30,811 nucleotides of DNA from SYHX01 sp049317645 (GCA_049317645.1 JBMOHV010000019.1:1-30811); one strand, 5' to 3'. Positions 1-8,006 are shown, counted from the first letter of the stretch. Notes: generated by a model from the sequence alone, not told the origin. Translations and numbers: made by a program.

Positions 1-1019
1 AGGGCATAATCAGCCAAAAAAGCCGCGCCCGGTGATGAACCAAAAGGCAGGGATGCCAGCAAGGCCATGGCCTCATCCAGGAGTTGGTGCTGATAGGCCA
101 GGGCTCCTTCTTCCAATCCCAATTCATTGTAACATTGGATGACCTTTTGGACTTCGGCGTCGAGTTTGGGGCCCTCTTCCCCGCTTGGACCCAACAAGGC
201 GAGGCGTTCAAAGGACTGGGCCAGGGTGGCACGTTGGTTGTTTTGGGCTCGGCTTTCGGCCATGACCCTCAAAAAACTATGTTTGCAGGCCTTGATATCC
301 CCGGCGACCTGTTTGCCAAAGCGTTCCGGATCACCGTACACATCCAGCCAATCATCTTGAACCTGAAAAGCCAAACCCACCAGGTACCCCACTCGAAACA
401 AGGCGCTGGCTTGGGCGGGCTCGGCACCTCCGACCAGGGCCCCTAATTTGAGGGAAGACCCCAAAAGCACCGCTGTTTTGAGACCAATCATTTGGCGGTA
501 CTCCTCCATTCCAACCGAGGTACGTTTTTGGAAATCCATGTCCATTTGCTGACCCTGGCAAACCTGCAAAGCCACCCGGTTGAATTCAGCCAGAAGGCCG
601 GGGAGTAGGCCCACAGGTGCTTTCGATAATTGGGCATAGGCTTCGATCAGCAAAGCATCCCCCGAGAGAATGGCTGCATCGATGCCGTAACGCTCGTGCA
701 CAGTCGGCTGACCCCTGCGCAGTGGCGAACGGTCCATCACATCGTCGTGCAAGAGGGTGAAATTGTGAAAAATCTCCACCGCCAAGGCCTGAGGCAAGGC
801 CAGGTAAGGATCCGAGCCGACCATACCGCAGGCCGTCAAGCAGAGGACCGGGCGTAGCCGCTTGCCCCCCAATCCCAAAAAGTACTCCATAGGACGATAA
901 AGGCCCTCGGGACTGGCTTGGGCCCAACCCATGTTACGAAGGCCTTGTTCAACAGCCTTTTGGTAGAGGCCCGCCGTCTGGGACCAATTTGGGGAGGGTT
1001 GGGAGGAGTCTTGCACCAT
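1..1019 (-). CDS. Polyprenyl (isoprenyl) diphosphate synthase, 3' end cut by window edge
   Basis: Condenses isopentenyl diphosphate with an allylic diphosphate to make isoprenoid chains in the cytoplasm. At least 339 residues are present, about full length for the family, so only a few C-terminal residues should be missing. Visible motifs are GGKRLRP (51-57), the first aspartate-rich motif DDVMD (92-96) with the following RRGQPTVHE, the second motif DDWLD (222-226), and FGKQVAGDI (234-242). The residue five before the first motif is Phe87. In this family an aromatic there usually means a short product (C15-C20), whereas long-chain quinone-type enzymes carry a small residue. The start is ATG at 1019, 38 bases after the RNase R stop, so it is probably the last gene of the operon. 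The family is certain; the chain length is inferred. Confidence 0.93.
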   Translation of the reverse strand, partial: MVQDSSQPSPNWSQTAGLYQKAVEQGLRNMGWAQASPEGLYRPMEYFLGLGGKRLRPVLCLTACGMVGSDPYLALPQALAVEIFHNFTLLHDDVMDRSPLRRGQPTVHERYGIDAAILSGDALLIEAYAQLSKAPVGLLPGLLAEFNRVALQVCQGQQMDMDFQKRTSVGMEEYRQMIGLKTAVLLGSSLKLGALVGGAEPAQASALFRVGYLVGLAFQVQDDWLDVYGDPERFGKQVAGDIKACKHSFLRVMAESRAQNNQRATLAQSFERLALLGPSGEEGPKLDAEVQKVIQCYNELGLEEGALAYQHQLLDEAMALLASLPFGSSPGAAFLADYA

Positions 1020-1057
1020 AACAAGTTGAAGCTAGGAATAAAAGTACACGTCTGAAA

Positions 1058-3283
1058 TCAACGCCCGATGCCCTCCGGAGCTGGTTCCAGTTCCAGACGC
1101 CTCAAACGCAAATCCAATTTGGTAATTCGGACGGTCATCCGCTGCCCAGGCCCAATGCGACGATTGCGCCCACTCCCCACCAAAGCCAATTCCTCCTCGA
1201 CATACGTGTAACGATCGTCATCCAACAAAGCCATGGGAACCAAGCCATCGCAGCGATTGTAATCCAATGTTACCCACGCGCCTTGATCTCCCACCGATGT
1301 AACAGAACCTTCCCAAACCTGGTCGCGCTTGCCGCTAAGCATTTGCAATTGTTTGAAGCGAACCGCTGCTCGCTCTGCGAAGGCAGCGTTGCGTTCTTTT
1401 TCGCTATCGTATCGGCAGAGCCTTTCCAAATCCGGTTCGGGGTAGGACCATCCTGCACCGGTTCCGTCCAAATGAGCCAAGAGGCGATGCACCAACAAAT
1501 CGGGGTAGCGCCTGATGGGGGATGTAAAGTGGGTGTAATGCGAAAAAGCCAGTCCGTAATGGCCAATATTTTGGGTTGTATAAACGGCTTTGGCCATGGA
1601 ACGAATCGCCAACTGCTGTAAAATGGCCGATTCTGGTTTGCCTTCGGATTCCTGAATCAGGCGGTTGAGGGATGCGGCCACCTGGCTCTTGGAACGAATC
1701 GATAGCGCATACCCAAAAAGGTCGGCCCAGGCCGCCAAACGGGCCAATCGTTCAGGGTCCGGGTAATCATGGATCCGATAGACCGAGGCAGGAATCCGGC
1801 CCTCTTGGACGGCGTCCCCCAATTTGCGGGCCACCGCTTGATTGGCCAAAAGCATCCACTCTTCAATCAAACCATGGGTGGGGATTTTTTCTTTGATCGT
1901 GGCGGCCAAAGGGAATCCCTGTTCGTCCAGGGTGAATCGAATTTCTTCGGTTTCAAATCCAATGGCCCCGCCCTCAAATCGGCGTTTTCGCAAGGCCTCG
2001 GCGATGGTGTTCAGGGCCTGCAATTCCTCGTGCTTTTCGCCCTGCTTCTGGTCCAAAATCGTCTGCGCTTCACGGTAGGTAAAACGACGCTGAGAGCGTA
2101 TGCAGGTGCGACCAACCCAGGTGTCCTGAATTTGACCGTCCCTATGAATTTGAAAGACCACCGAATAACATAATTTATCTTCGTTGGGTCTCAAAGAACA
2201 AACCAGGTTGGAGAGGTGCTCTGGCAACATGGGCAATACCTGATGCACCATGTAGACGGAGGTCGCCCTGGAGGAGGCGTCGCGGTCGATGCCTGTCTTG
2301 TTCCGAACATAATACGAAACATCGGCAATATGAACCCCGACCTCCCAGAGGTCCGGACCCAGCGGAACCACCGACAAGGCATCATCAAAGTCCTTGGCAT
2401 CTTCGGGATCGATGGTCAAGGTGGGCACACCTCGAAAATCCCGGCGGCCGGCCAGGTCTTTGGGCCGTATGACGGAGTCAATCTGAGATGCTTCCTCCAA
2501 GGCATCCGCCCCAAAATGCAGGTCAAAGCCAAATTCTACGCCAATCGAAGCCATTTCGGTTCCATGTTCGCCCGGTTGGCCCAACCACTCCTGCCATTGC
2601 AGGCGGGGGGCGGTTCGGTTATCCGGCCAGTCAATCCAAGTGGCGACGGCTTTGAGGCCCTCCTCCTTTTCCTGTTCCTTGGGAATGATCAACTCGAACC
2701 AAAGTCGGTTGCCTTTGAGATCGGGGTCCAAATACCAACCCGTGCCTTTGCGGCGAACAACCCCTACAAAGGTTTTGCGGGAACGCTCAACCACTTCAAC
2801 CACGGCAGCCTTGCCCCGACCCTGGGGTGAACCACCCCCGCCCTTGGTTCGGCGCCTTCGGTCGTTGCTCCAGCTAGGAAGTAACACAATACGTACGGTA
2901 TCCCCGTGCAAGGCCCGGTTTTGGTGCTCGGCAGGTACCGGCCAGTCTTCGTCCCTTTCCAAGGATCGGGCAAAGGCCAGTCCACCGTGGGTGAATTCGA
3001 TGCGTGCCATGATTCCATCCACTGCTTGGGATGGGGCTGTTTTGGAGGCCTTGAGTTGGTAGGATACGTTGGGGCCCTTGACCAATACTTTTTGGGAACA
3101 TAATTTATCCAAGGCTTGACCCAAGAGGGTCAGCTCCAAGGGACCCGTCATGCCCAGGGCTTCGGCCACCGCGGTTTCGGGAATGGCTTGTGAACCGGAT
3201 TGCTTCCTAAACCACCCCAGGACCTGGTCCGCGGTCTGGTTGACTTGTTGACGAAGGGTGAGGCGCTTAGTGGATTTGGACAC
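1058..3283 (-). CDS. rnr: Ribonuclease R (RNase II/RNB family 3'-5' exoribonuclease)
   Basis: Degrades RNA processively from the 3' end, including structured RNA, in mRNA decay and rRNA quality control. The protein has 741 residues, the usual RNase R size. An N-terminal winged-helix-like region (about 10-75) and cold-shock domains are followed by the RNB catalytic domain. That domain carries the metal-binding signature IDPEDAKDFDDA (291-302) and the later HYTHFTSPIRRYPDLLVHR-type motif. A C-terminal S1 domain occupies roughly the last 85 residues (starting near VWEGSVTSVGDQGAW). A basic, Gly-rich insert lies at about 141-158. The start is GTG at 3283, which overlaps the end of the upstream ABC gene by 17 bases. 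No ATG lies close to the conserved N-terminus, and the overlap suggests translational coupling. Confidence 0.95.
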   Translation of the reverse strand: MSKSTKRLTLRQQVNQTADQVLGWFRKQSGSQAIPETAVAEALGMTGPLELTLLGQALDKLCSQKVLVKGPNVSYQLKASKTAPSQAVDGIMARIEFTHGGLAFARSLERDEDWPVPAEHQNRALHGDTVRIVLLPSWSNDRRRRTKGGGGSPQGRGKAAVVEVVERSRKTFVGVVRRKGTGWYLDPDLKGNRLWFELIIPKEQEKEEGLKAVATWIDWPDNRTAPRLQWQEWLGQPGEHGTEMASIGVEFGFDLHFGADALEEASQIDSVIRPKDLAGRRDFRGVPTLTIDPEDAKDFDDALSVVPLGPDLWEVGVHIADVSYYVRNKTGIDRDASSRATSVYMVHQVLPMLPEHLSNLVCSLRPNEDKLCYSVVFQIHRDGQIQDTWVGRTCIRSQRRFTYREAQTILDQKQGEKHEELQALNTIAEALRKRRFEGGAIGFETEEIRFTLDEQGFPLAATIKEKIPTHGLIEEWMLLANQAVARKLGDAVQEGRIPASVYRIHDYPDPERLARLAAWADLFGYALSIRSKSQVAASLNRLIQESEGKPESAILQQLAIRSMAKAVYTTQNIGHYGLAFSHYTHFTSPIRRYPDLLVHRLLAHLDGTGAGWSYPEPDLERLCRYDSEKERNAAFAERAAVRFKQLQMLSGKRDQVWEGSVTSVGDQGAWVTLDYNRCDGLVPMALLDDDRYTYVEEELALVGSGRNRRIGPGQRMTVRITKLDLRLRRLELEPAPEGIGR

Positions 3284-4910
3284 GAGGAATGGATTGGAGA
3301 AGGCGTTGGGTATAAGAGGCTTGGGGGTGACGAAGCACCGGGCCGGTCAATCCGTATTCACAGACCGAACCCTGATGCAAAACCATCAATCGATGGCAAA
3401 GATGGGCCGCTACCGACAAATCATGGGTAATAAAAATCATGGAAAATCCGAGTTCCGCCTGCAGTGTTCGGAGCAGGTCCAGGATTTCGGCCTGAACCAT
3501 CCCATCCAAGGCGGCGACGGATTCGTCGCAAATTAAGACAGATGGCTGCATGCAAAGGGAACGGGCCAAAACCAAACGCTGACGCTGCCCGCCCGAAAAG
3601 GCCGACGGCCTGCGACGAAGCGCTTTTTCCGGATCCATTTTGACCCTTTGCAGCCAATCCCCGGCCCTGCGAAGCAATTCAGCAGCGGGGAGCTCGGGGT
3701 GCCGCTGTTGCAGGGCCAAGCCTAACATTTTTTGAATAGAGTGAGCCGGATTCAGGCTGCTGTAAGGGTCTTGGAAGACCATTTGAATACCCAAACGAAT
3801 TTGCGGGTCGTCGGTAAAGCGACCACCGGTCCACAAGGGTTGTTGGTTGTAGGTGAGTTCCCCGCTGCTTGGTTGCAACAAACCGGCGAGGATCCTGGCC
3901 AAACTGCTTTTGCCGGAACCGGAACCCCCGACCACGCCCAAGGTTTCCCCGGCCTCCAATTGAAAAGACACTTGATTTACCGCTTTCAAACCGGTGGTCG
4001 TGGTCCAACAAAGATCTTTGGCCACCAAAACGGGGGCTGCCTGGGTTGTCGCAATGGACGGAGAATCGGGAATGACTTGGGGTTTGGCCCTTAGCAAAGC
4101 GGCAAATCGCGGGTAATCCGAGGAATTCCACACCTGTGGGCAGGGTCCCTGCTCCACCAAGTGCCCGCGGTGCATCAGCGCCGCACGATCGACCAAACCG
4201 CTCATCAGGGGCAGATCGTGGCTAATGAACCATAGACTAAGGGATCGTTGACGCTGCAAATCCCGTAACAACAAAACCAACCCCGCCTGTACCTCCACGT
4301 CCAGGGCCGTTGTGGGTTCATCCGCAATCAACAAGGAGGGATTCCCCGCCAAGGCCATCGCAATCATCCACCGCTGCCTTTGACCACCGCTTAACTGATG
4401 AGGATAGGCGTTCAACATCCGCGATATATCGTTCAGTTGGACTTCGGCCAAGGCGTCGCGCATAGCTTTTTGGCGGGATGCCTGTTTCATCGCGGGGAAA
4501 GACTGGCGAAAGCATTCTTCCAATTGTTCCCCGCAACGCATCACCGGGTTGAGGGCCGTTAACGGTTCCTGAAAAATCATGGCCATCGAGGACCCGCGAA
4601 GGCGTCGGACCTCCGTTGGAGAGCAGGTCAAAAGATTGACGGGCTCCGACAGGGTCCCCCCTTGGGCAGGAGGCCACCAAAGGAGTTGTTCGGCCCGGAC
4701 CCGCCATTGCCTGCGGTCCAGCAAACCCATAACGGCCAAGGCGGTCAAGGACTTTCCCGATCCCGATTCTCCCGCCAGTCCCAGGGCATCCCCTCTGTAC
4801 AAATCCAAATGGATGTCGGTCACCAAGTCCGGACCGTCGTTGAGACCCAAGTTCAAGCCCTTGATTTGGAGGAGCAGGTCCTGGGGACGGTTCGTGGACA
4901 GGTTCACCAC
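3267..4910 (-). CDS. Fused duplicate ABC transporter ATPase, dipeptide/oligopeptide type
   Basis: Two peptide-importer-type ATPase domains lie in one chain, resembling DppD joined to DppF (as in YejF). Numbered from the TTG at 4931, half one has Walker A GESGSGKS (54-61), signature LSGGQRQR (180-187) and Walker B LIADEPTTALD. Half two has Walker A GGSGSGKS (335-342), signature FSGGQRQR and Walker B LICDESVAALD, where Ser replaces the usual Pro of DEP. The peptide-type sequence NPVMRCGEQL also fits. No permease or binding-protein gene lies in the window, so the membrane partner must be elsewhere. The start is uncertain. GTG at 4910 (chosen) leaves 2 bases after the upstream TAA, GTG at 4907 is possible, and TTG at 4931 would overlap by 19 bases. 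Family certain, substrate unknown. Confidence 0.9.
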   Translation of the reverse strand: MVNLSTNRPQDLLLQIKGLNLGLNDGPDLVTDIHLDLYRGDALGLAGESGSGKSLTALAVMGLLDRRQWRVRAEQLLWWPPAQGGTLSEPVNLLTCSPTEVRRLRGSSMAMIFQEPLTALNPVMRCGEQLEECFRQSFPAMKQASRQKAMRDALAEVQLNDISRMLNAYPHQLSGGQRQRWMIAMALAGNPSLLIADEPTTALDVEVQAGLVLLLRDLQRQRSLSLWFISHDLPLMSGLVDRAALMHRGHLVEQGPCPQVWNSSDYPRFAALLRAKPQVIPDSPSIATTQAAPVLVAKDLCWTTTTGLKAVNQVSFQLEAGETLGVVGGSGSGKSSLARILAGLLQPSSGELTYNQQPLWTGGRFTDDPQIRLGIQMVFQDPYSSLNPAHSIQKMLGLALQQRHPELPAAELLRRAGDWLQRVKMDPEKALRRRPSAFSGGQRQRLVLARSLCMQPSVLICDESVAALDGMVQAEILDLLRTLQAELGFSMIFITHDLSVAAHLCHRLMVLHQGSVCEYGLTGPVLRHPQASYTQRLLQSIPRVQIH

Positions 4911-4912
4911 GG

Positions 4913-5422
4913 TTATTGTTGGATCAACCAATACGATCGACGCTGAGAACCAATGCGCAGAACCACAGCCACATCCCTTTCACCCACCGGCTCCACATCG
5001 GCCAGGTACGTATAACCGCGGACCGGGTCCAGAAAATTCCCTCCAACCCAACCCCGTCTTCCGGGACGCAAATCACGAAGCAGGCGTTGTCCCAAGAGCT
5101 TTTGGCCGTGCCCCTCGGTCCCCTCCGAACAAAAATCACAGAGGCTGGACATCTGGTACGGCGAACCCGCAGGAAAAGCGCTCACAAAGGCGGACAAAAC
5201 CCCGGTGCTATCCATAACAAATTTCAAATCCAACAAGGGGCGGTTATCCCGGCTGTCTTTCAAACGGTAGGAACCTTCCGGGGCCTTTTGGACAAAGCCA
5301 GGGAAGCGGGATTCTTGCACAGAGTCCGAAGGGGCCCTCGTTGGACGCTGTGGTTCGGAGCAAGACGCCAGTAGGCAACAGAAAAGGAAGGCCCAAACCT
5401 TGGGGAGCAGAGCGGCCTCCAT
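4913..5422 (-). CDS. Probable lipoprotein, DUF2147-like, nested in frame at the 3' end of the exonuclease reading frame
   Basis: Reading from the internal ATG at 5422 gives a 169-residue protein. It begins with a hydrophobic stretch and a clean lipobox, LLASC, with Cys at position 21. This is exactly what a free lipoprotein would show and makes no sense in the middle of a cytoplasmic nuclease. The mature part ends with LLGQRLLRDLR, then WVGGNFLDPVRGYTY and a short beta-rich tail. That resembles DUF2147, where a Gly-Gly precedes a DP-x-x-G-x-x-Y segment. Two CxxC-like cysteines occur at LCDFC. The bases around the start (GTGATGG) contain a TGA in another frame, as in common stop/start overlaps. 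I infer separate translation from this ATG; DUF2147 membership is moderate. Confidence 0.55.
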   Translation of the reverse strand: MEAALLPKVWAFLFCCLLASCSEPQRPTRAPSDSVQESRFPGFVQKAPEGSYRLKDSRDNRPLLDLKFVMDSTGVLSAFVSAFPAGSPYQMSSLCDFCSEGTEGHGQKLLGQRLLRDLRPGRRGWVGGNFLDPVRGYTYLADVEPVGERDVAVVLRIGSQRRSYWLIQQ

Positions 5423-5986
5423 CACCCTGCGAAACAGGGCGGTGGTGAGCAAAGCATCCCCCAAAGCCCGATGACGGCCGGTGGTTGGAATTCCCAAACT
5501 GCGGCAAAGTTTGCCCAAGGAATACGAAGGCTGTTCCGGTAAAAAATGCCGAGCCAGGGCCTGGGTGCAAAGGAGAGGACGGTTGTAGGTTCGCCCTGCC
5601 AGTCCCATTTCATAACACAAGTATCGATAATCAAAGGAGACCGGATGACCGACCAACCAGGCACCCTGAGAAAATTCGTCAATCTCCGAGGCCAGATCGG
5701 CAAACAAAGGAGCCTGACGTACCATAGCGGGTCGTATTCCCGTCAAATCCGCGACAAAGGGAGGAATCTCGCGTTCCGGGTTGAGCAAGGATTCCCAAGA
5801 ACGTTGGGAACCATCGCTTTCGATCCGAACCATGCCCAGTTCCATCATACGCTCCGGTGGGAAATTACCTCCTGTAGCTTCCACGTCGAGGACCACGAAA
5901 ACCGGATTTTGGCTTAGCAAAGCCGGTAATTCATCGGGAGGCAACGTCGCCGGCGGGCGGGCAACGCGGGGTCGGAATGCGGCCAA
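4913..5986 (-). CDS. DEDDh 3'-5' exonuclease, reading frame open into a C-terminal lipoprotein-like part
   Basis: The N-terminal half is a DnaQ/epsilon-like exonuclease domain. Numbered from an ATG at 6067, its five catalytic residues are visible: Asp61 and Glu63 in VLDVEATG, Asp146 in HPVSFDYRYL, and His199 and Asp204 in GRHRALGDA. This predicts proofreading or repair-type 3'-5' nuclease activity in the cytoplasm. There is no stop after this domain. The frame runs on through MEAALLPKVWAF, a lipoprotein signal peptide, into a second domain (separate entry). The start is unclear. The ATG at 6067 would overlap the DUF3127 gene by 74 bases, so the TTG at 5986, 7 bases after its TGA, is preferred. 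The natural product may be one fused protein or two proteins from one frame. The exonuclease identity is strong. Confidence 0.82.
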   Translation of the reverse strand: MAAFRPRVARPPATLPPDELPALLSQNPVFVVLDVEATGGNFPPERMMELGMVRIESDGSQRSWESLLNPEREIPPFVADLTGIRPAMVRQAPLFADLASEIDEFSQGAWLVGHPVSFDYRYLCYEMGLAGRTYNRPLLCTQALARHFLPEQPSYSLGKLCRSLGIPTTGRHRALGDALLTTALFRRVMEAALLPKVWAFLFCCLLASCSEPQRPTRAPSDSVQESRFPGFVQKAPEGSYRLKDSRDNRPLLDLKFVMDSTGVLSAFVSAFPAGSPYQMSSLCDFCSEGTEGHGQKLLGQRLLRDLRPGRRGWVGGNFLDPVRGYTYLADVEPVGERDVAVVLRIGSQRRSYWLIQQ

Positions 5987-5993
5987 AAGAGAA

Positions 5994-6386
5994 TCAGAAG
6001 GGCATATCGTCGCCGCCCTGCACCGAATAATCCGGCTCGGAAGGCAACGAACGAACCGGTGCTCCACCGCCCATGCTCATCGGGGATGATTGAGGCGGGG
6101 GCATATCGGGGCCACCAACGCCGGCGGCGGCCACTTTCCATGCGCGGATATCGGTGTACCAGCGACCGTTGTATTCCCGGCTTTCGACCTCAATGGAGGC
6201 CGTGATTTCGGAACCGGTCTGCAAAGGGAATTGGTCGATTTTGTCACCCCAAAGGCTCATACAGACCTTGCGGGGGTATTGACCCTTGGTCTCGAGGATG
6301 AATTCCTGTTTGCGCCAGCTGTTTCCACTCCGGCCCGTGCCCGTTACTTCAGGCAGCATTTGAATAATTTGTCCTGTTATTTCCAT
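5994..6386 (-). CDS. DUF3127 protein: OB-fold, ssDNA-binding-like, with SSB-type acidic tail
   Basis: This 130-residue protein starts at the ATG at 6386. An upstream in-frame ATG at 6443 lies outside the conserved region. The core (about 1-85) has alternating strands typical of a small OB fold, with the family features WRKQEFILET and YNGRWYTDIRAWKV. A low-complexity Gly/Pro/Ser linker follows, and the protein ends in GGDDMPF. That ending closely matches the acidic tip of bacterial SSB proteins (DDIPF), which recruits repair and replication enzymes. DUF3127 is known from Bacteroidota but its function is not established to my knowledge. The next gene is a 3'-5' exonuclease, with a 7-base gap or a longer overlap depending on its start. 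A role in nucleic-acid binding is inferred; family membership is likely. Confidence 0.8.
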   Translation of the reverse strand: MEITGQIIQMLPEVTGTGRSGNSWRKQEFILETKGQYPRKVCMSLWGDKIDQFPLQTGSEITASIEVESREYNGRWYTDIRAWKVAAAGVGGPDMPPPQSSPMSMGGGAPVRSLPSEPDYSVQGGDDMPF

Positions 6387-6464
6387 AACATTTTTGATTA
6401 AAGACCGTCGTATTCTTCCCAAAGGCCCCCAAAGGCAGCGCACTACGGATGCAACGGATTCCTA

Positions 6465-6472
6465 CAAAAATA
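6465..6472 (-). promoter_or_regulatory. Candidate -7 element upstream of the DUF3127 operon
   Basis: On the minus strand the bases read TATTTTTG, a full match to the Bacteroidota -7 consensus TAnnTTTG. A TTG lies 21 bases further upstream, slightly longer than the usual -33 to -7 spacing. Initiation about 7 bases downstream would leave a leader of roughly 70 bases before the ATG at 6386. The position between divergent genes supports a promoter here. Confidence 0.4.
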
Positions 6473-6538
6473 CGGGGCAACGCGTACGACCCGCAACGAC
6501 ATCGAACCCGTTTATCCACATTCGGCCCAAGCCTAATG

Positions 6539-6546
6539 TATTTTTG
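6539..6546 (+). promoter_or_regulatory. Candidate -7 element directly before the MBL-fold RNase gene
   Basis: TATTTTTG matches TAnnTTTG and ends 6 bases before the ATG at 6553. If used, transcription would begin at or next to the start codon, giving a leaderless mRNA. No good -33 TTG is seen at the expected distance, so the call is weak. Confidence 0.3.
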
Positions 6547-6552
6547 CCGAAC

Positions 6553-7965
6553 ATGGCGATTCAATTCACCTCCTGGGGTGCCGCACGGCAAGTGACCGGG
6601 AGCATGCACCTCCTTCGCTTTTCCGATGGTTTTACCGTTTTGGTGGATTGCGGTTTGGTCATGGGGTCCCGTTCCCAGGATCCTCTCTTTGGTTTTGAAC
6701 CGACGTCGATCGACCTGGTCATCCTCACCCATGCCCACATGGACCATAGCGGACGCCTCCCAGAATTGGTCCGCGAAGGCTACAAAGGCGAAATTCTTTG
6801 CACCGAACCAACCCTTGAACTCAGCGCCCTCCTCCTGAGGGACAGCGCCCATTTGCAGGCCAAACGCATGGCCAGCGACCATCACGGTCGTGGCAAAGGC
6901 CGCAAAAAAGGCGAGCAAGCCTTCAAAAAACTAGCCCATCGCCTGGAGCAGGATGCCGAGCATTGCCTTCGAGGCTTTCACACCTTGCGCATCAACAAAA
7001 CCTACCGTATCCGGGAGAACCTACGGCTCCGTTTTATTCCCTGCTCCCACCTCCTGGGTGCGGTATCGGTTTACTTGGAAATTGAAGACAGCGGCCGCAC
7101 CACCCGCTTTGGTTTTAGCGGCGATTTGGGACGGTTTGGTTACCCCGGATTGCCGGATCCCGCCCCTTTCCCGGAGGTGGATTACCTGATCTGCGAAAGC
7201 ACCTACGGGGGCATTCAACACAAAGAAACCCGGCCAGCGGCCGATGTTGTTCTGGGAATGATCCGCGACGCTCTTGGCCAGGAAGGCGGCAAACTCATCG
7301 TGCCCGCTTTTTCGGTGGGGCGCACCCAGGCTTTTTTGATGATTTTGCATCAGCTTTTTGAGAAAGGCCTCTTGCCGGAGGAAGTTCCTGTATTTGTGGA
7401 CTCACCCATGGCCATCCTGAGCACCGAGGTCTACCGAAACATGGAGGATTGGCTCAGCCAGGAGGCCCGCAATATGATCAAAATGTACGGGGATGTTTTC
7501 TCGTTTGAACGGCTGCGCTTTGTACAGAACATGGGGCAAAGCCGCAAAATTGCTTCGGATTATCGGCCTTCTATTCTGGTTTCGGCATCGGGCATGCTGG
7601 ACGGCGGTCGGATTCATACCCACCTCAAGGAACAACTCCAAAACCCCAAGGCCTGTATTCTTTTTATTGGTTACCTGGCCGAAGGCAGCCTTGGAAGGCA
7701 ATTGGCGGACGGAGCCAGCCATGTGACCGTGGACGGGCGCACGGTGATGGTCCGCGCCAAATTGTGTTATACCGATATCTTCAGCGGACATGCCGACCAT
7801 CGCGGTTTGATGGATTTTGCCACCAAAACTTCGAAGGATGTTTTGAAGCAAATCTTTTTGGTGCACGGTGAACCGGACCGCATGGAAGACCTGGCCCAAG
7901 ACCTGCGCAACCAAGGTTATCGCGTGGAGCTCCCCCTAAGAGGCCAAGTCTTTGAACTGGATTAG
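6553..7965 (+). CDS. Metallo-beta-lactamase fold RNase-like protein with beta-CASP and RNA-specificity (RMMBL) domains
   Basis: The protein has 470 residues from the ATG at 6553. Zinc ligands of the MBL fold are visible: THAHMDH (59-65, the HxHxDH motif), His166 in CSHLLGA, and Asp191 in FSGDLG. A beta-CASP region follows with VPAFSVGRTQ, and near the C-terminus comes IFSGHADHRGL, the histidine of the RMMBL segment. This layout matches the CPSF-73/YSH1-like bacterial family annotated as exonucleases of the beta-lactamase fold involved in RNA processing. It is expected to cleave RNA endo- or exonucleolytically in the cytoplasm with two zinc ions. A basic patch GRGKGRKKG (112-120) may contact RNA. 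It is divergent from DUF3127 and 41 bases upstream of the SCO gene, with which it may be co-transcribed. Confidence 0.9.
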   Translation: MAIQFTSWGAARQVTGSMHLLRFSDGFTVLVDCGLVMGSRSQDPLFGFEPTSIDLVILTHAHMDHSGRLPELVREGYKGEILCTEPTLELSALLLRDSAHLQAKRMASDHHGRGKGRKKGEQAFKKLAHRLEQDAEHCLRGFHTLRINKTYRIRENLRLRFIPCSHLLGAVSVYLEIEDSGRTTRFGFSGDLGRFGYPGLPDPAPFPEVDYLICESTYGGIQHKETRPAADVVLGMIRDALGQEGGKLIVPAFSVGRTQAFLMILHQLFEKGLLPEEVPVFVDSPMAILSTEVYRNMEDWLSQEARNMIKMYGDVFSFERLRFVQNMGQSRKIASDYRPSILVSASGMLDGGRIHTHLKEQLQNPKACILFIGYLAEGSLGRQLADGASHVTVDGRTVMVRAKLCYTDIFSGHADHRGLMDFATKTSKDVLKQIFLVHGEPDRMEDLAQDLRNQGYRVELPLRGQVFELD

Positions 7966-8006
7966 TCCCTTTTGAAACCCCTCCCTTTTTAGCCAAGGAA
8001 TACCCC

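Noticed and set aside
2216..2830. 204-codon plus-strand frame opposite RNase R
   Set aside because: Overlaps the RNB domain on the other strand and has no motif or promoter.
6387..6443. N-terminal extension of the DUF3127 protein from an ATG at 6443
   Set aside because: The extra residues are basic and not part of the family; the ATG at 6386 fits the conserved N-terminus MEITGQI.
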